64,000 nucleotides of DNA from a virus. The number at the start of each line of letters is the position of its first letter. Position 1 is the stretch's first letter. The stretch is from the IMG/VR virus record IMGVR_UViG_3300037804_000252, positions 24,700 through 88,699 of that record, one strand, 5' to 3'. The translations under genes and the position numbers were made by a program. Under the pieces are notes generated by a model. The model searched no databases. It was not told the origin of the DNA and saw only the letters and a program-made list of their open reading frames with translations. This document shows, piece by piece, positions 23,211 through 32,957 of the stretch.

Positions 23211-26200
23211 TTAATGTCCTATTGCTATCCAAAACCCAGATGTTCCATCTAATATGATATCCATTCCATTCCTATCCACATTAGATACATGATTAAATCC
23301 ACTTCCACCTGCTGAGTTTCTTAGAGTAGAACAAACAGCTGCACTTATTGAGGTTGGGAATTCAGTTGGAAATCCAACATTCTTTATACCATAAGAAGTA
23401 CCTTGATTAACACTTCCCCATTGTATTATTACACCACCAGGAAGTTTTACATAACTATCTTTATTATTAACGACTGTTGTTTGACCCGTGGTTCCTGTTA
23501 TAGAATTGACAAGTGAAACTGCCAGTCCACTAATATCTATACCATTTAGATATTTCCATCTATTTCCATCTTTACCTAATGCAAATGGTCTATAAACTCC
23601 ACCAGTTGCACTTATACTATTAGTACTAGCTACATCAGGGTTCATTGGTAATATGTTACCCATTGCAAATATTGCTTGTGCATTAGTATCATCGTAGGCT
23701 GAAGCTGCTGGGTCAACAGCAAATGCTCTTGATGTAATTTCTAAATGACCATCACCTACTTCTAATAATTTTGTGGCAGTATCAATCAATTCTCTTCTAA
23801 AAATTCTTACAAATCTATCGTTATTAGATACAACTTGTATTCCTGCTGGTCTTATTTCTACAAAGTTATTTTCTGCTTGAACTGTAATATCCTGGTCCCA
23901 ACCTCCATAACTATAACCACCATTACTAAAAAACTCTTCAGTATAATTTGATGTAGAGGTATTTGTTTTGAATGTTGTAGTATGAACGTTCCAAGGTCCA
24001 GCCGTAAACCCACCACCTGATGTAACAGAAAAACTCTGTCCAGAAGCAGATGCAACTTCCCATCTATATCTAAGTCTAGCAGGTCCACTTTCTTGAATAG
24101 AGATACTTTTTTCAACCGTTTCTGAAGATGAAGATTTATTACCTCCACCTGAAGATGCTCCGTCAATTATTTGATATACCCATTCTAAAGTATCCCCACC
24201 GATGATGTTGTGAGAAATAATACCATTTGAAAGATAGTTTACATAGTGAGGTACACTAAAGGTTATTACCTCTTCTTCTTTTTCAATTATTTCAACTTTG
24301 CTTATTTTAACTGCTTTTATAGAGTCACCATCTTTAATACGAACATGGTAACCATCTTCTTCTAGTAAATCAGTATGATTTTTATAAACATCATATAAAT
24401 TAGTTACTTTTACCTTTCCACTGTTTAATTGTGTACCAAATAACCAAAAACAGTGATTTTTGGAAACTTCAATCTCTTTTCCATCAGTAGTTGTTACTTT
24501 ATAGACTTTAGATACATCTCTTTTATGAATTTTAGATAATTTAGCAGATACCCATTTTTTATTTATATCATCCCATGCTAAAATCGTATCATTGATGGTA
24601 ATATATTTTGCTAACTTCGTAGTACCATCCGATAAAGTTATCTTAGTATCACCCACTACCGAAAGCTGACCACCACCACCAAATGTTTCCTCTGCCTGAT
24701 AATTGGAATATGAATTTGTTGGACCGTAAGTGTAAAGAGTTTTTAGTAATGTCTCTCCAATTACCACATCATCATTATTAATAACTTCTAGATAAACCGA
24801 ACCTCTTCGTTGTTGAGGAGATGGGTATGCTTGTATCCCCCCATGTATCTCACCTGAAAAGACCGGGTCATTGGAAGGTTGAGCAATTGTTGGATTTTGC
24901 GGTGATGTCATTCCAGTTTGTTTTAACTGAAGATATGGTATGGTAATATCCTTAAATGTTTTTACACCCGCTGAGATTGTTATAGGAGTGTTTGATGGTA
25001 TTGAAGTTCCTGTTGTTTTCGCAAAAGTTTTACCATTACTAGTAGAGGTTGCGGATATATTACTTCGAAGACCTCCAACAGAGGTTGCTGCGGAACCAGA
25101 CCATGTAAAACTTGTGTTTAGTGCTGCTGTTGATGAGAAATCCGAAACCGAATCTATTCGTATTTGTTCTCTACTTGATACCGGAATCAACTCTGATGGG
25201 TTCGAACCTGCTTCATATAATTGAACAGGTGCCCCATAACCAGTTGCATTTTCATTATAATAATAGAAATTGGTTGACGGTCTAGATGCTCCTAATACTG
25301 GTGAATTACCAAAAAGGTCAAAACTTTCAGATGGAAATATCGTAAGATATGCACCCGCATTACCTGGTAATGCACTTGAGGTTTGGATTAAGAATGGTTG
25401 GTTTTCAATGTTACTTGTATCTAAAGTTGTTGGTCTATTATACCTACCACCATATGTACCAATACCATCTTCTCTAACTGAGAAACTAAATAACTGATTT
25501 AACATTGATGGGTGAGATAAATCAAAGTAATAACTACCACCATTATCTGTTGCAGGGGCCTGTTGCTCCAGTCGGGTTTGGGTTGGAGTAAATGGTAAAA
25601 ACTCTGACATGATTAAGTTAAGAGAAGCTTTGGATTCAGTGACATCAGAACTAAGACCTATGGCGAACGCATTATTCTCAACAAATACAGACATACTTCT
25701 AGGTGCACTTGTATCCACTTCTTCATATGACTGACTAAATATTTTTATACTAGGTGGTATCCCTATGTCAGCATCACCTGGATTTAATATAATTTCATTA
25801 CCATCATCTCTAAGTGTATTTGTTGTCTCATCAATAATCCATTCACCAATTTTACCAGAACTTGCTTGAACCGTACCTGCTATATTTGCGTCTGATGCCG
25901 AAACAATTCCAAGTATATCAACAGTAAATCTATATTCATTTGTATTTGGTCCAGTTTCTCCTATGAATAGTGATGGTCCTATAATTGCAGAACCAGTACC
26001 AGTAAATGATGCATCTGATAATGTAATTGCTCCATCTTTATATCTTAAAAATCTAGAACCAGTAGACATTGACAAAACAGGTAAACTTCCCGTGTATCCT
26101 AAGTATATTCCATCTTCTCCAAAATCTTGAACTACCTGCCCAATAGATATAAATGGATTTTCGTTATTGTTACTTGCGTCAGCATTTAATGCAATTGTTG

Positions 26201-29200
26201 GAGTTCCTGTATTATCTGCACCAATGTTAATTGTTTGGTCTACATAAACTTCTTGAGCTAGAAGAATATCAGTTGCAACTGAACTAAACTGAGCTCCAAA
26301 TGATGTCCAATCACTACCACCAACTGGATTATCCCAAGTATCTAATCCATTTTTATTTGAATTATCAACTATATAGTAATTACCATCACTACCCTCTACA
26401 ACATCAGTTCTCTCAGTAGATTGAAAGTAAAGTTTAGTTGAATCATAAACTCCTCTGAATACTACTCCTGCTCCAGGTGCTCCAGGTGCACCAGTTGCTC
26501 CAGAGGAACCAGCAGTTCCAGCAGTTCCCGAAGTACCATCGACACCAGCATTTGCTCGTGTAAATGATTGTTTCTTAACAAGTCTAACAATATCACCATT
26601 TGCTTTTTTATGTTTTAGTACATGATTGATAAATCCATTGGCTGTACTAAAGTTTGTTAAATTTCCTATTGTACCCGTTGTAGTACCACCTCCACCAATT
26701 GTTGGAAATTGTCCACCTGTAAATCCTTTATATAATGATGCTTCAATTGTGAATTCAGAATTATTCAATGCTGAAGGATTACTTGTACGAATTTGATAAT
26801 CACTATCACCATCAAATGCACAAAAATCAAATAAGATACCAGATGCACCTTGTCCACTAATTTCGTATTCATCTGAAAGTACTACTTCCCAATTTGTACC
26901 ACTTGTATTATTGATAGCTTTAACTTTTGCGTAATCGAATCCACTTTGTACATCAACTCCCTCGGATTGAAAACCACCATCAACATTCACATCATGTACC
27001 CAAAGAATTCCTAACTCCGCAAGAATTTGCATCAGTTGAAGCATCGATGCTTGTCCTGAACTTATATCACTTTCACTAAATGTAATTACCGCATCTCCTT
27101 GACCTTCGTTTCCAGGACCCTGTATTTCAAAATTAACATTAATATCAATATTTTGGTCTGGGTTTTTGAAAGTTAATGGAGTTGTTCCTTCATATGCATT
27201 TATTTCAGTTCCACTATCTGAAAAGTTGGTTATAGTTCCAGTAGAATTTGCTTGGAATGTGTGAGATTCATTTGATAATACGGATGTGATTGCATTAGAA
27301 CCATCTGTGAGTCTAACAACAGTTATTTCATCAGATTTACCACCAGCAGTAGCAGTAACAGTAACTGCGGTGTTTGTACCAAAATCTCCTTTTCTCAAAT
27401 AAACAGTATCACCAGTTGTGGTTGAACTACCACCAGTTGATGCATCATAAAGAGTTACCGATGGTGAAGTTGTCCAAGATGTTGCAGTTCCTATATTTTC
27501 TTTATTAGCAGTAAACTCAATAAAATCAGGAGTTAGTACACCATTTGTTCCTTCTACAAAAGATTGACCATCTGTGGTTAATCTTAATGTTTTTGCTGCC
27601 AAATTGGATTCTTGCCAATATGTTGTGTATGAAGAACCTACACCAGGTTCATCGTTACCAACACCCTTATCATGAACTAAGATACATTCCCAAGTTATAC
27701 CATTATTAGATGTTGTATCTCCTACTATAAAAGAAAACCCACTTACGAGAGTACTCCATGCTGCAAGAATTCTGCTTTCTACCTCACCTTCAGGTGTTTG
27801 TCTAAGTGCACCTCTGATAGTTAGTGTTTCACCATTCCATTCTAACGATTTATACTTTCCACTAACGGTGTTACTTTTCATTGACATCTTTGGAAGGATA
27901 CTTGTTCCCGCATCCCCTGCCGAATTGGACATACCCATCCAAATTCCTTGTTCTTGGAATCCGATAGTACCCGTTTGTCCTACTGCAATATAAGGTTCAT
28001 CAGTACCACCTGCAATTGTAATTTGTGGATTGACTGCGTATGAAGTTGGTGGTGTACCAACATTAAGTGTATTTTTTACAAATGACTCTTCAAATATTGC
28101 TAACTTTGCTGCTACGAAGAATTCTTCTTGACCAAGTGATACCCAATAATCAGTATTTACTTCTCTACCACCACTACCATCATCTCTTGTTGGTGCTTGA
28201 GCGTCTCCTGCACCAGGTGATGAATCATTAGGAGTTATAAAAGAAGAACCACTGTCTTTTGTTGCGTAATAGGTATCATATGGTTCATTACCACTTTCAG
28301 AATAAAGTACAGAATCTCTTCGTTTAGATTCTTTGTTATAGATATATTCTATTGAACCAGTCCAAGGCCCTCTAAACACAAGACCAGGACCCACATCACC
28401 CTCTTTTGTTGATGCTATTGATTGTGATAAGAAATAAGTTGCTCTACCATTTTCAATATCAACTTTGTAAATTACAGTTGCAGTTGGATTGTCTTGTGGT
28501 AAAGTCCAATCAGTTAATGGTCCTACTGACGCAGGGTTTCCTTGTGGGAAACTTGGTTGAGTAATGTATGTATCTAAGTTAAATATAGATGAAGAAAACT
28601 CACCAAGTGTACCAATAGGGTCACCTACATTATCAAGTTGTTGACTAGAGTAGTTCTGAACATTAGTTAGTTCTTGAGTACCCTTAAATGCTTTTATCTG
28701 AGTACCAGTTGTACTTAAATCAAGTTCTCCATCAACCTTAACTGTAATTGTTGGTGATGGGTTAGTTAAAAATACCTGATAATTATTTGCTCCACTTTGT
28801 ACACCCGATATAGTTACTTCCTTACTTGCGAATACTGGTCCACTTATTGAACCATCTCGTAAATCAACTCTATACGTTGTAGTTGTACCAGGTGCAGGTA
28901 AATCACCAGACCCAACTTCAAACTGATTGTTTGTACCAGGAAAAGTAACTGCGAATCCTTCTTGAAAGAATTCATAATATGCTTGAGATGATGTTATATT
29001 AAATGGTGTTGCTGTAAGAAATATAGATGTTGGTTCTAAAGATGATGCGTCTACTGGTGATGTTATAATACCATCCTTATCATAATTTGCTACCTCGGTT
29101 GTGGTTGATAGTTCAACACTTCTTGCTCGTATACCTTCTTTATTTTTTGAAAATAGTTGTTTTCTATTTACGGTTTGAGACCCACTTAATATTCCACTTG

Positions 29201-32200
29201 TAATTGAGAATGGATATATTTTAATTTGGTAATCAACACTACCACTATCAGTTAAAAAGTTATTAAAGTCTCTAAAATGTAGTGTATCATCTAAATTTCT
29301 TTCAGTTGAATTATCATTTGAAGATGAGAATGTACCAATTGATATTTGGTTTGGAGAAAGAGACGCACTAAATGTACCAGGTAAAACTAAAGAAGATGTA
29401 CTAAACTCCATGTAAGTATCACCCTGTTTAACTCTCAATGTTGTATTTGCAGAACTAAAGTCAACTATTCCTCCGTTTTCTTCTGCATCTATTGTTACTG
29501 ACACTGGGTCTAATTCTATATTGATTGCATCTGCACCTTCTAGTGTTTTCTTAAACTGTTGAACAAAACTTTGTGTATAAAATGAACCCGTAAAGTATGG
29601 ATGGATTTCCAAATCATATGTAACACTTGCTGTTAGGTCTGTCATTCTTCGGAAACCACTTAAAGACATTGTTGCGTCTCCAAGAATTTCATCAAAAGTT
29701 GTATACTCAATCCCTAAAGGAGTTATTGATGATGTAGTAAATGTACCAGGTTTTTTTGTATCATCAAATATAAGTGGTAATCTACCTTGTGTTACAGTAA
29801 TTGTTGTATCTGCATTTGAATAGTTAAATACATTTCCTCGTTGGTCTGCATTAAGAACTACTGGTCTTGGGTCTATATCAACTATAATAGAATCTACACC
29901 AGGTAATCCATCAGGTACAGAAAAAAATGTTTTATCTACTGAAATCGATGCTGATGTGATATCCTCAGTATATGTAAATGTTGTAGTTAATTGTTTTCGT
30001 TCTATTGGTACGAAATATGAAACTTCCTCACCAGGTCTACCACTATCTACAATGTTGTTGTCTTTATCAGTTACTACAATATCGATTCTTCTATCAAACG
30101 AATCAGTAACGTAGAACATATAATAAAATGGTTCTTTTGTCTCAGGGTCAACCGACATTGATGGGTAGATATCTAAAGTACCACTAATTGGACTTGAGTT
30201 AGTTCCTCTTAAATAGAAAGAACCAGTAACTCTACCAATCTCTGGAGTGAAAACTCTTTCATCTCTCGGTTTTATTCCAAATTGTTCTGCATCAAAACTA
30301 ATAAATCCACTTGCAAGACCATCTTGTAAATCATTTAGAATAATAGAAGTTAATATAGATTCAGAAGTAGGTCCATCCATTAAATAAACCGTAAGTTCTT
30401 TATCTATTGAATCTCTGTTAAAAGTTGCGTTATAATCTATTTCACCACTACCAGTTGTACCCGCAGTTAAACCTCTTATAAATCCACTTGTCTGTACTTC
30501 AGATAATAAAAAATATGATGATGATACATCAGATGTGATTGGGTCAATTGATGAGGATAATACCCTAAGTTTGGCATCTGAAAATCCTGTCTGAGGTAAT
30601 CCATCCTTTAACTCAATTCTATTTATACCATCAATACGATATGCTTGTATTTCTAAATCTTTATCAGAATTATTTTTTATCGATGTTCCTCTAAATGGTG
30701 TTATTTCAAAATTTACACCACCCTTTCCATCTTGAACCCGTGTAATAACAACTTCATCTGATATACCTTCTGCGAATCCAGTAAATCTAATATATTGAAC
30801 TACGATATCACTTCTTGAACCAGTAAAATCTGCAACATTAAGAACAGGTGTTCTTGTATCTATATTTCTTAATAATCCAGGATATTGTCCTCCTGCGTAT
30901 TCTGACGCAGATAGGAAGTTCCCAAACTCATCGTATGCACCAGATGTAAATGATATGGAACCTGTCAATAAACTTGTTTCAATATCAAATATTATTGATG
31001 TTGGTGGCATTGGATTTGCTGGAAGCGATGCCGAATCAAATGTAAAATATAAATTAGATGGAGTTATTTCAAGTTCTTTATCAAATAAGTTTAAGTTACC
31101 ACCATCAAACCTTTTTGTTGCTTCTACTAAAACAGGAATGTAGTTGTTATTGATATCATAAAATTCAAACCTATAATCAAATGTTTCAACTGCTAATGTC
31201 TTTGGAACATTTTGAATAAATGTTATGACATCAGGTGAAAATGATGTTTCTTGAGATGCTTTCAGACTTAAATTGTTTATATACCAATTAGAGCCATTTA
31301 CATCAAAGTATAGTTGTGCAGAATCAAATTCATCTGCTATAAAATTTTCATTAAAGTTTGTTTTTTGAAAAAGTCCATTAGAAGAAGGTATCTCGATTAT
31401 CGTTTGAGACTTTGCTACATTATTTAGAGAACCACTCAAAAACACAGTTAGTTTTTCTCCTGCTACTAAACTTCCAGAAAGTCTTGTATTAAAGTCAAGT
31501 GAGTATTCAATATCATTTTCAATATCTAAACTTTTTGTTGTAAAAAATAAATTATCACCTGTTGAGTTTAACCTTGCTGAATTATATAAAAAGTTTTGGT
31601 TAAGGGAAACACTTAAATCATTAGATGATGTTACCCAATACTCTTCTATTATAGGTTCAGTAAAAAACCCGTAAAGTTCTTCTGGTGCTGAAAAGGTTTC
31701 AATGTCTCGTAGTAACTCATTTGATTCTAATTGTATTTCTTGTACAAATTCGAAATCGGTTACATTGGATTGAGACCTTCTAAATATTTTTACTCTCGCA
31801 GCATCTCCTACGAAAGTTTTCATATCAGTTATTTTTATTTTTGCGAAAGAACCAGTTAATGCAGTTGCTAAGTCATTAATACCCTCTAAATATGGGAACG
31901 TTACTGAATAGTTTTCATTGGTAAGTGATTTTACCAAACCATTTTCGGAATATGGTGGAGTTACTATTAACTCAGTTTCATTTACAACTTCTTCAACTAT
32001 TGGATTATAGTTTATATTATCAAAATTTATAGGGTCTCCTTCAATAGAGCCTGTCCAATTATTTCCTGTTTTAATTTTTAATCTATATGAAGTTGGTAAA
32101 CTAAAATTAGATAAATTTGTATTTTCAATCGGAACTAATGGAATACCATCAACAGTACCAGTTTGAGTAACTAATCTTGAATTATTGCTAAAAATTGGTT

Positions 32201-32699
32201 TGTTTATCTCATCAATAGTAACTTCGGGTCTTCTATAAAACCTAACTCTATCTTCATTCGATATATTTTTATTTACTTGAAAAGTTCTTTCCCACTTAAC
32301 ATTATAAACACCCTCCCATTGGTCTGGTACAACTCTTTTAACTCCCTCATCATCATACTCCTTTAGTTCACCTAAAACAGTAATCTTACCCAATCCAATT
32401 GGAGTATCATTATAAATGTAAACAGCTATTAGTTTAGATATACCTTCGTAGTATTCCGGAATACCATTACCTGGTTCAAAGTAGATTGGGTCTCCATTAA
32501 CATCTAAAAGTTCAATCTTTATTTCGGTTGATTCTTTTAGATATTCTGAACCCTCTATAAGAAATCCATTCTTACCACCAGTAAACGTATCCTTAAATTC
32601 GGTTATTCTAAAGTAATCTGAATTTGGATTTTCATCATTTATAAATGTTTGAAATGATGATAAATTTTGAAGTGGTGAATATTTTTTAATTCTTGCCAT
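23211..32699 (-). CDS. Giant tail / receptor-binding protein with Hint domain
   Basis: At 3162 aa this is the largest product in the window. The N-terminal two-thirds is a series of Ig-like beta domains with recurring DG-x-x-G linkers and related strands (for example TTITVTQGRLPL and TTLRVKQGDTYM). A collagen-like Gly-x-y stretch occurs near residues 2054-2078. Residues 2680-2831 are an intein-like Hint domain. The C-terminus, VKLPGGVIIQWGSVNQGTS through a final FWIAIGH, resembles receptor-binding tips of tail fibres. An APC-type chaperone gene follows. The protein probably forms the long adhesive device of the tail. Its Ser/Thr-rich composition makes it a possible acceptor for the nearby heptosyltransferase; that is inference. 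Confidence 0.88.
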   Translation of the reverse strand: MARIKKYSPLQNLSSFQTFINDENPNSDYFRITEFKDTFTGGKNGFLIEGSEYLKESTEIKIELLDVNGDPIYFEPGNGIPEYYEGISKLIAVYIYNDTPIGLGKITVLGELKEYDDEGVKRVVPDQWEGVYNVKWERTFQVNKNISNEDRVRFYRRPEVTIDEINKPIFSNNSRLVTQTGTVDGIPLVPIENTNLSNFSLPTSYRLKIKTGNNWTGSIEGDPINFDNINYNPIVEEVVNETELIVTPPYSENGLVKSLTNENYSVTFPYLEGINDLATALTGSFAKIKITDMKTFVGDAARVKIFRRSQSNVTDFEFVQEIQLESNELLRDIETFSAPEELYGFFTEPIIEEYWVTSSNDLSVSLNQNFLYNSARLNSTGDNLFFTTKSLDIENDIEYSLDFNTRLSGSLVAGEKLTVFLSGSLNNVAKSQTIIEIPSSNGLFQKTNFNENFIADEFDSAQLYFDVNGSNWYINNLSLKASQETSFSPDVITFIQNVPKTLAVETFDYRFEFYDINNNYIPVLVEATKRFDGGNLNLFDKELEITPSNLYFTFDSASLPANPMPPTSIIFDIETSLLTGSISFTSGAYDEFGNFLSASEYAGGQYPGLLRNIDTRTPVLNVADFTGSRSDIVVQYIRFTGFAEGISDEVVITRVQDGKGGVNFEITPFRGTSIKNNSDKDLEIQAYRIDGINRIELKDGLPQTGFSDAKLRVLSSSIDPITSDVSSSYFLLSEVQTSGFIRGLTAGTTGSGEIDYNATFNRDSIDKELTVYLMDGPTSESILTSIILNDLQDGLASGFISFDAEQFGIKPRDERVFTPEIGRVTGSFYLRGTNSSPISGTLDIYPSMSVDPETKEPFYYMFYVTDSFDRRIDIVVTDKDNNIVDSGRPGEEVSYFVPIERKQLTTTFTYTEDITSASISVDKTFFSVPDGLPGVDSIIVDIDPRPVVLNADQRGNVFNYSNADTTITVTQGRLPLIFDDTKKPGTFTTSSITPLGIEYTTFDEILGDATMSLSGFRRMTDLTASVTYDLEIHPYFTGSFYTQSFVQQFKKTLEGADAINIELDPVSVTIDAEENGGIVDFSSANTTLRVKQGDTYMEFSTSSLVLPGTFSASLSPNQISIGTFSSSNDNSTERNLDDTLHFRDFNNFLTDSGSVDYQIKIYPFSITSGILSGSQTVNRKQLFSKNKEGIRARSVELSTTTEVANYDKDGIITSPVDASSLEPTSIFLTATPFNITSSQAYYEFFQEGFAVTFPGTNNQFEVGSGDLPAPGTTTTYRVDLRDGSISGPVFASKEVTISGVQSGANNYQVFLTNPSPTITVKVDGELDLSTTGTQIKAFKGTQELTNVQNYSSQQLDNVGDPIGTLGEFSSSIFNLDTYITQPSFPQGNPASVGPLTDWTLPQDNPTATVIYKVDIENGRATYFLSQSIASTKEGDVGPGLVFRGPWTGSIEYIYNKESKRRDSVLYSESGNEPYDTYYATKDSGSSFITPNDSSPGAGDAQAPTRDDGSGGREVNTDYWVSLGQEEFFVAAKLAIFEESFVKNTLNVGTPPTSYAVNPQITIAGGTDEPYIAVGQTGTIGFQEQGIWMGMSNSAGDAGTSILPKMSMKSNTVSGKYKSLEWNGETLTIRGALRQTPEGEVESRILAAWSTLVSGFSFIVGDTTSNNGITWECILVHDKGVGNDEPGVGSSYTTYWQESNLAAKTLRLTTDGQSFVEGTNGVLTPDFIEFTANKENIGTATSWTTSPSVTLYDASTGGSSTTTGDTVYLRKGDFGTNTAVTVTATAGGKSDEITVVRLTDGSNAITSVLSNESHTFQANSTGTITNFSDSGTEINAYEGTTPLTFKNPDQNIDINVNFEIQGPGNEGQGDAVITFSESDISSGQASMLQLMQILAELGILWVHDVNVDGGFQSEGVDVQSGFDYAKVKAINNTSGTNWEVVLSDEYEISGQGASGILFDFCAFDGDSDYQIRTSNPSALNNSEFTIEASLYKGFTGGQFPTIGGGGTTTGTIGNLTNFSTANGFINHVLKHKKANGDIVRLVKKQSFTRANAGVDGTSGTAGTAGSSGATGAPGAPGAGVVFRGVYDSTKLYFQSTERTDVVEGSDGNYYIVDNSNKNGLDTWDNPVGGSDWTSFGAQFSSVATDILLAQEVYVDQTINIGADNTGTPTIALNADASNNNENPFISIGQVVQDFGEDGIYLGYTGSLPVLSMSTGSRFLRYKDGAITLSDASFTGTGSAIIGPSLFIGETGPNTNEYRFTVDILGIVSASDANIAGTVQASSGKIGEWIIDETTNTLRDDGNEIILNPGDADIGIPPSIKIFSQSYEEVDTSAPRSMSVFVENNAFAIGLSSDVTESKASLNLIMSEFLPFTPTQTRLEQQAPATDNGGSYYFDLSHPSMLNQLFSFSVREDGIGTYGGRYNRPTTLDTSNIENQPFLIQTSSALPGNAGAYLTIFPSESFDLFGNSPVLGASRPSTNFYYYNENATGYGAPVQLYEAGSNPSELIPVSSREQIRIDSVSDFSSTAALNTSFTWSGSAATSVGGLRSNISATSTSNGKTFAKTTGTSIPSNTPITISAGVKTFKDITIPYLQLKQTGMTSPQNPTIAQPSNDPVFSGEIHGGIQAYPSPQQRRGSVYLEVINNDDVVIGETLLKTLYTYGPTNSYSNYQAEETFGGGGQLSVVGDTKITLSDGTTKLAKYITINDTILAWDDINKKWVSAKLSKIHKRDVSKVYKVTTTDGKEIEVSKNHCFWLFGTQLNSGKVKVTNLYDVYKNHTDLLEEDGYHVRIKDGDSIKAVKISKVEIIEKEEEVITFSVPHYVNYLSNGIISHNIIGGDTLEWVYQIIDGASSGGGNKSSSSETVEKSISIQESGPARLRYRWEVASASGQSFSVTSGGGFTAGPWNVHTTTFKTNTSTSNYTEEFFSNGGYSYGGWDQDITVQAENNFVEIRPAGIQVVSNNDRFVRIFRRELIDTATKLLEVGDGHLEITSRAFAVDPAASAYDDTNAQAIFAMGNILPMNPDVASTNSISATGGVYRPFALGKDGNRWKYLNGIDISGLAVSLVNSITGTTGQTTVVNNKDSYVKLPGGVIIQWGSVNQGTSYGIKNVGFPTEFPTSISAAVCSTLRNSAGGSGFNHVSNVDRNGMDIILDGTSGFWIAIGH
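24207..24662 (-). other. Hint (intein-like) domain inside the giant tail protein
   Basis: Residues 2680-2831 of the host protein are about 152 aa, the size of a mini-intein without homing endonuclease. Block A is SVVGDTKITLSDGTTKLAKY with a leading Ser. Block B is VTTTDGKEIEVSKNHCFWL. The end is VNYLSNGIISHN, with the terminal His-Asn of inteins. The residue after HN is Ile, not Cys, Ser or Thr, so ordinary splicing lacks its C-extein nucleophile. Self-cleavage, as in bacterial intein-like domains, or a purely structural remnant are the alternatives. Confidence 0.8.
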
Positions 32700-32724
32700 T
32701 AAGTAATAGTTCCTTTAATTCCAG

Positions 32725-32732
32725 TATAAATA
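32725..32732 (-). promoter_or_regulatory. Late-type promoter box TATTTATA
   Basis: TATTTATA on the coding strand, 25 nt before the giant tail gene's start at 32699, in the divergent gap shared with the regulator gene. Confidence 0.45.
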
Positions 32733-32748
32733 TTTCAAAAATATAATT

Positions 32749-32764
32749 TAGAATATTTATTCTA
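32749..32764. promoter_or_regulatory. Palindromic operator candidate TAGAATA-TT-TATTCTA
   Basis: A perfect 16-bp palindrome with 7-bp arms and a 2-bp centre, in the divergent gap between the giant tail gene and the RHH regulator. It has the same geometry and outer TAG/CTA bases as the palindrome in front of the sugar cassette. Confidence 0.6.
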
Positions 32765-32788
32765 AAGAAAACTAAAGAGTTCTAAAGA
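32762..32788 (+). repeat. Three CTAAAGA iterons at 10-bp spacing
   Basis: CTAAAGA occurs at 32762-32768, 32772-32778 and 32782-32788, exactly one helical turn apart, ending just before the regulator's ATG. Tandem short sites in helical phase are typical of ribbon-helix-helix operators, so autoregulation is likely. Confidence 0.65.
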
Positions 32789-32789
32789 A

Positions 32790-32957
32790 ATGAATAAAAA
32801 ATATGCAATGTTACAAATTGATGCTGAGGTTCATCAATTATTAAAGTCTTTTTGTAAAGAAAAGGGATATAAGATGAATGGATTAGTAGAGTCTCTTATA
32901 AAAGAAAAAGTATCACCGAAACAAACTCAACCACAAAACATTTTAAGGTCTAACTAA
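32790..32957 (+). CDS. Ribbon-helix-helix DNA-binding regulator (Arc/CopG type)
   Basis: This 55-aa gene is the only convincing plus-strand gene. The N-terminus KYAMLQIDAEVH fits the DNA-contacting beta strand of an RHH fold. It is followed by helix one (HQLLKSFCKEKGY) and helix two (MNGLVESLIKEKV), then a short polar tail. The size and the strand-helix-helix pattern match Arc/CopG/MetJ-like dimers, which repress transcription. It sits behind three helically phased CTAAAGA sites and a 16-bp palindrome. It is divergent from the giant tail gene and its last 8 nt overlap the end of the UDP-glucose dehydrogenase gene. Likely targets are its own promoter, the tail gene and perhaps the sugar operon. 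Confidence 0.85.
   Translation: MNKKYAMLQIDAEVHQLLKSFCKEKGYKMNGLVESLIKEKVSPKQTQPQNILRSN

Noticed and set aside
23858-24166. Alternative minus-strand frame of 102 codons inside the giant tail gene
   Set aside because: It overlaps the real frame entirely, is rich in Leu/Val/His without any motif, and has no ribosome site.
26465-26540. Short Gly-rich repeat considered as a tandem DNA repeat
   Set aside because: It is a short collagen-like protein segment common in phage fibres; the DNA copies are not identical enough to call a mobile or regulatory repeat.
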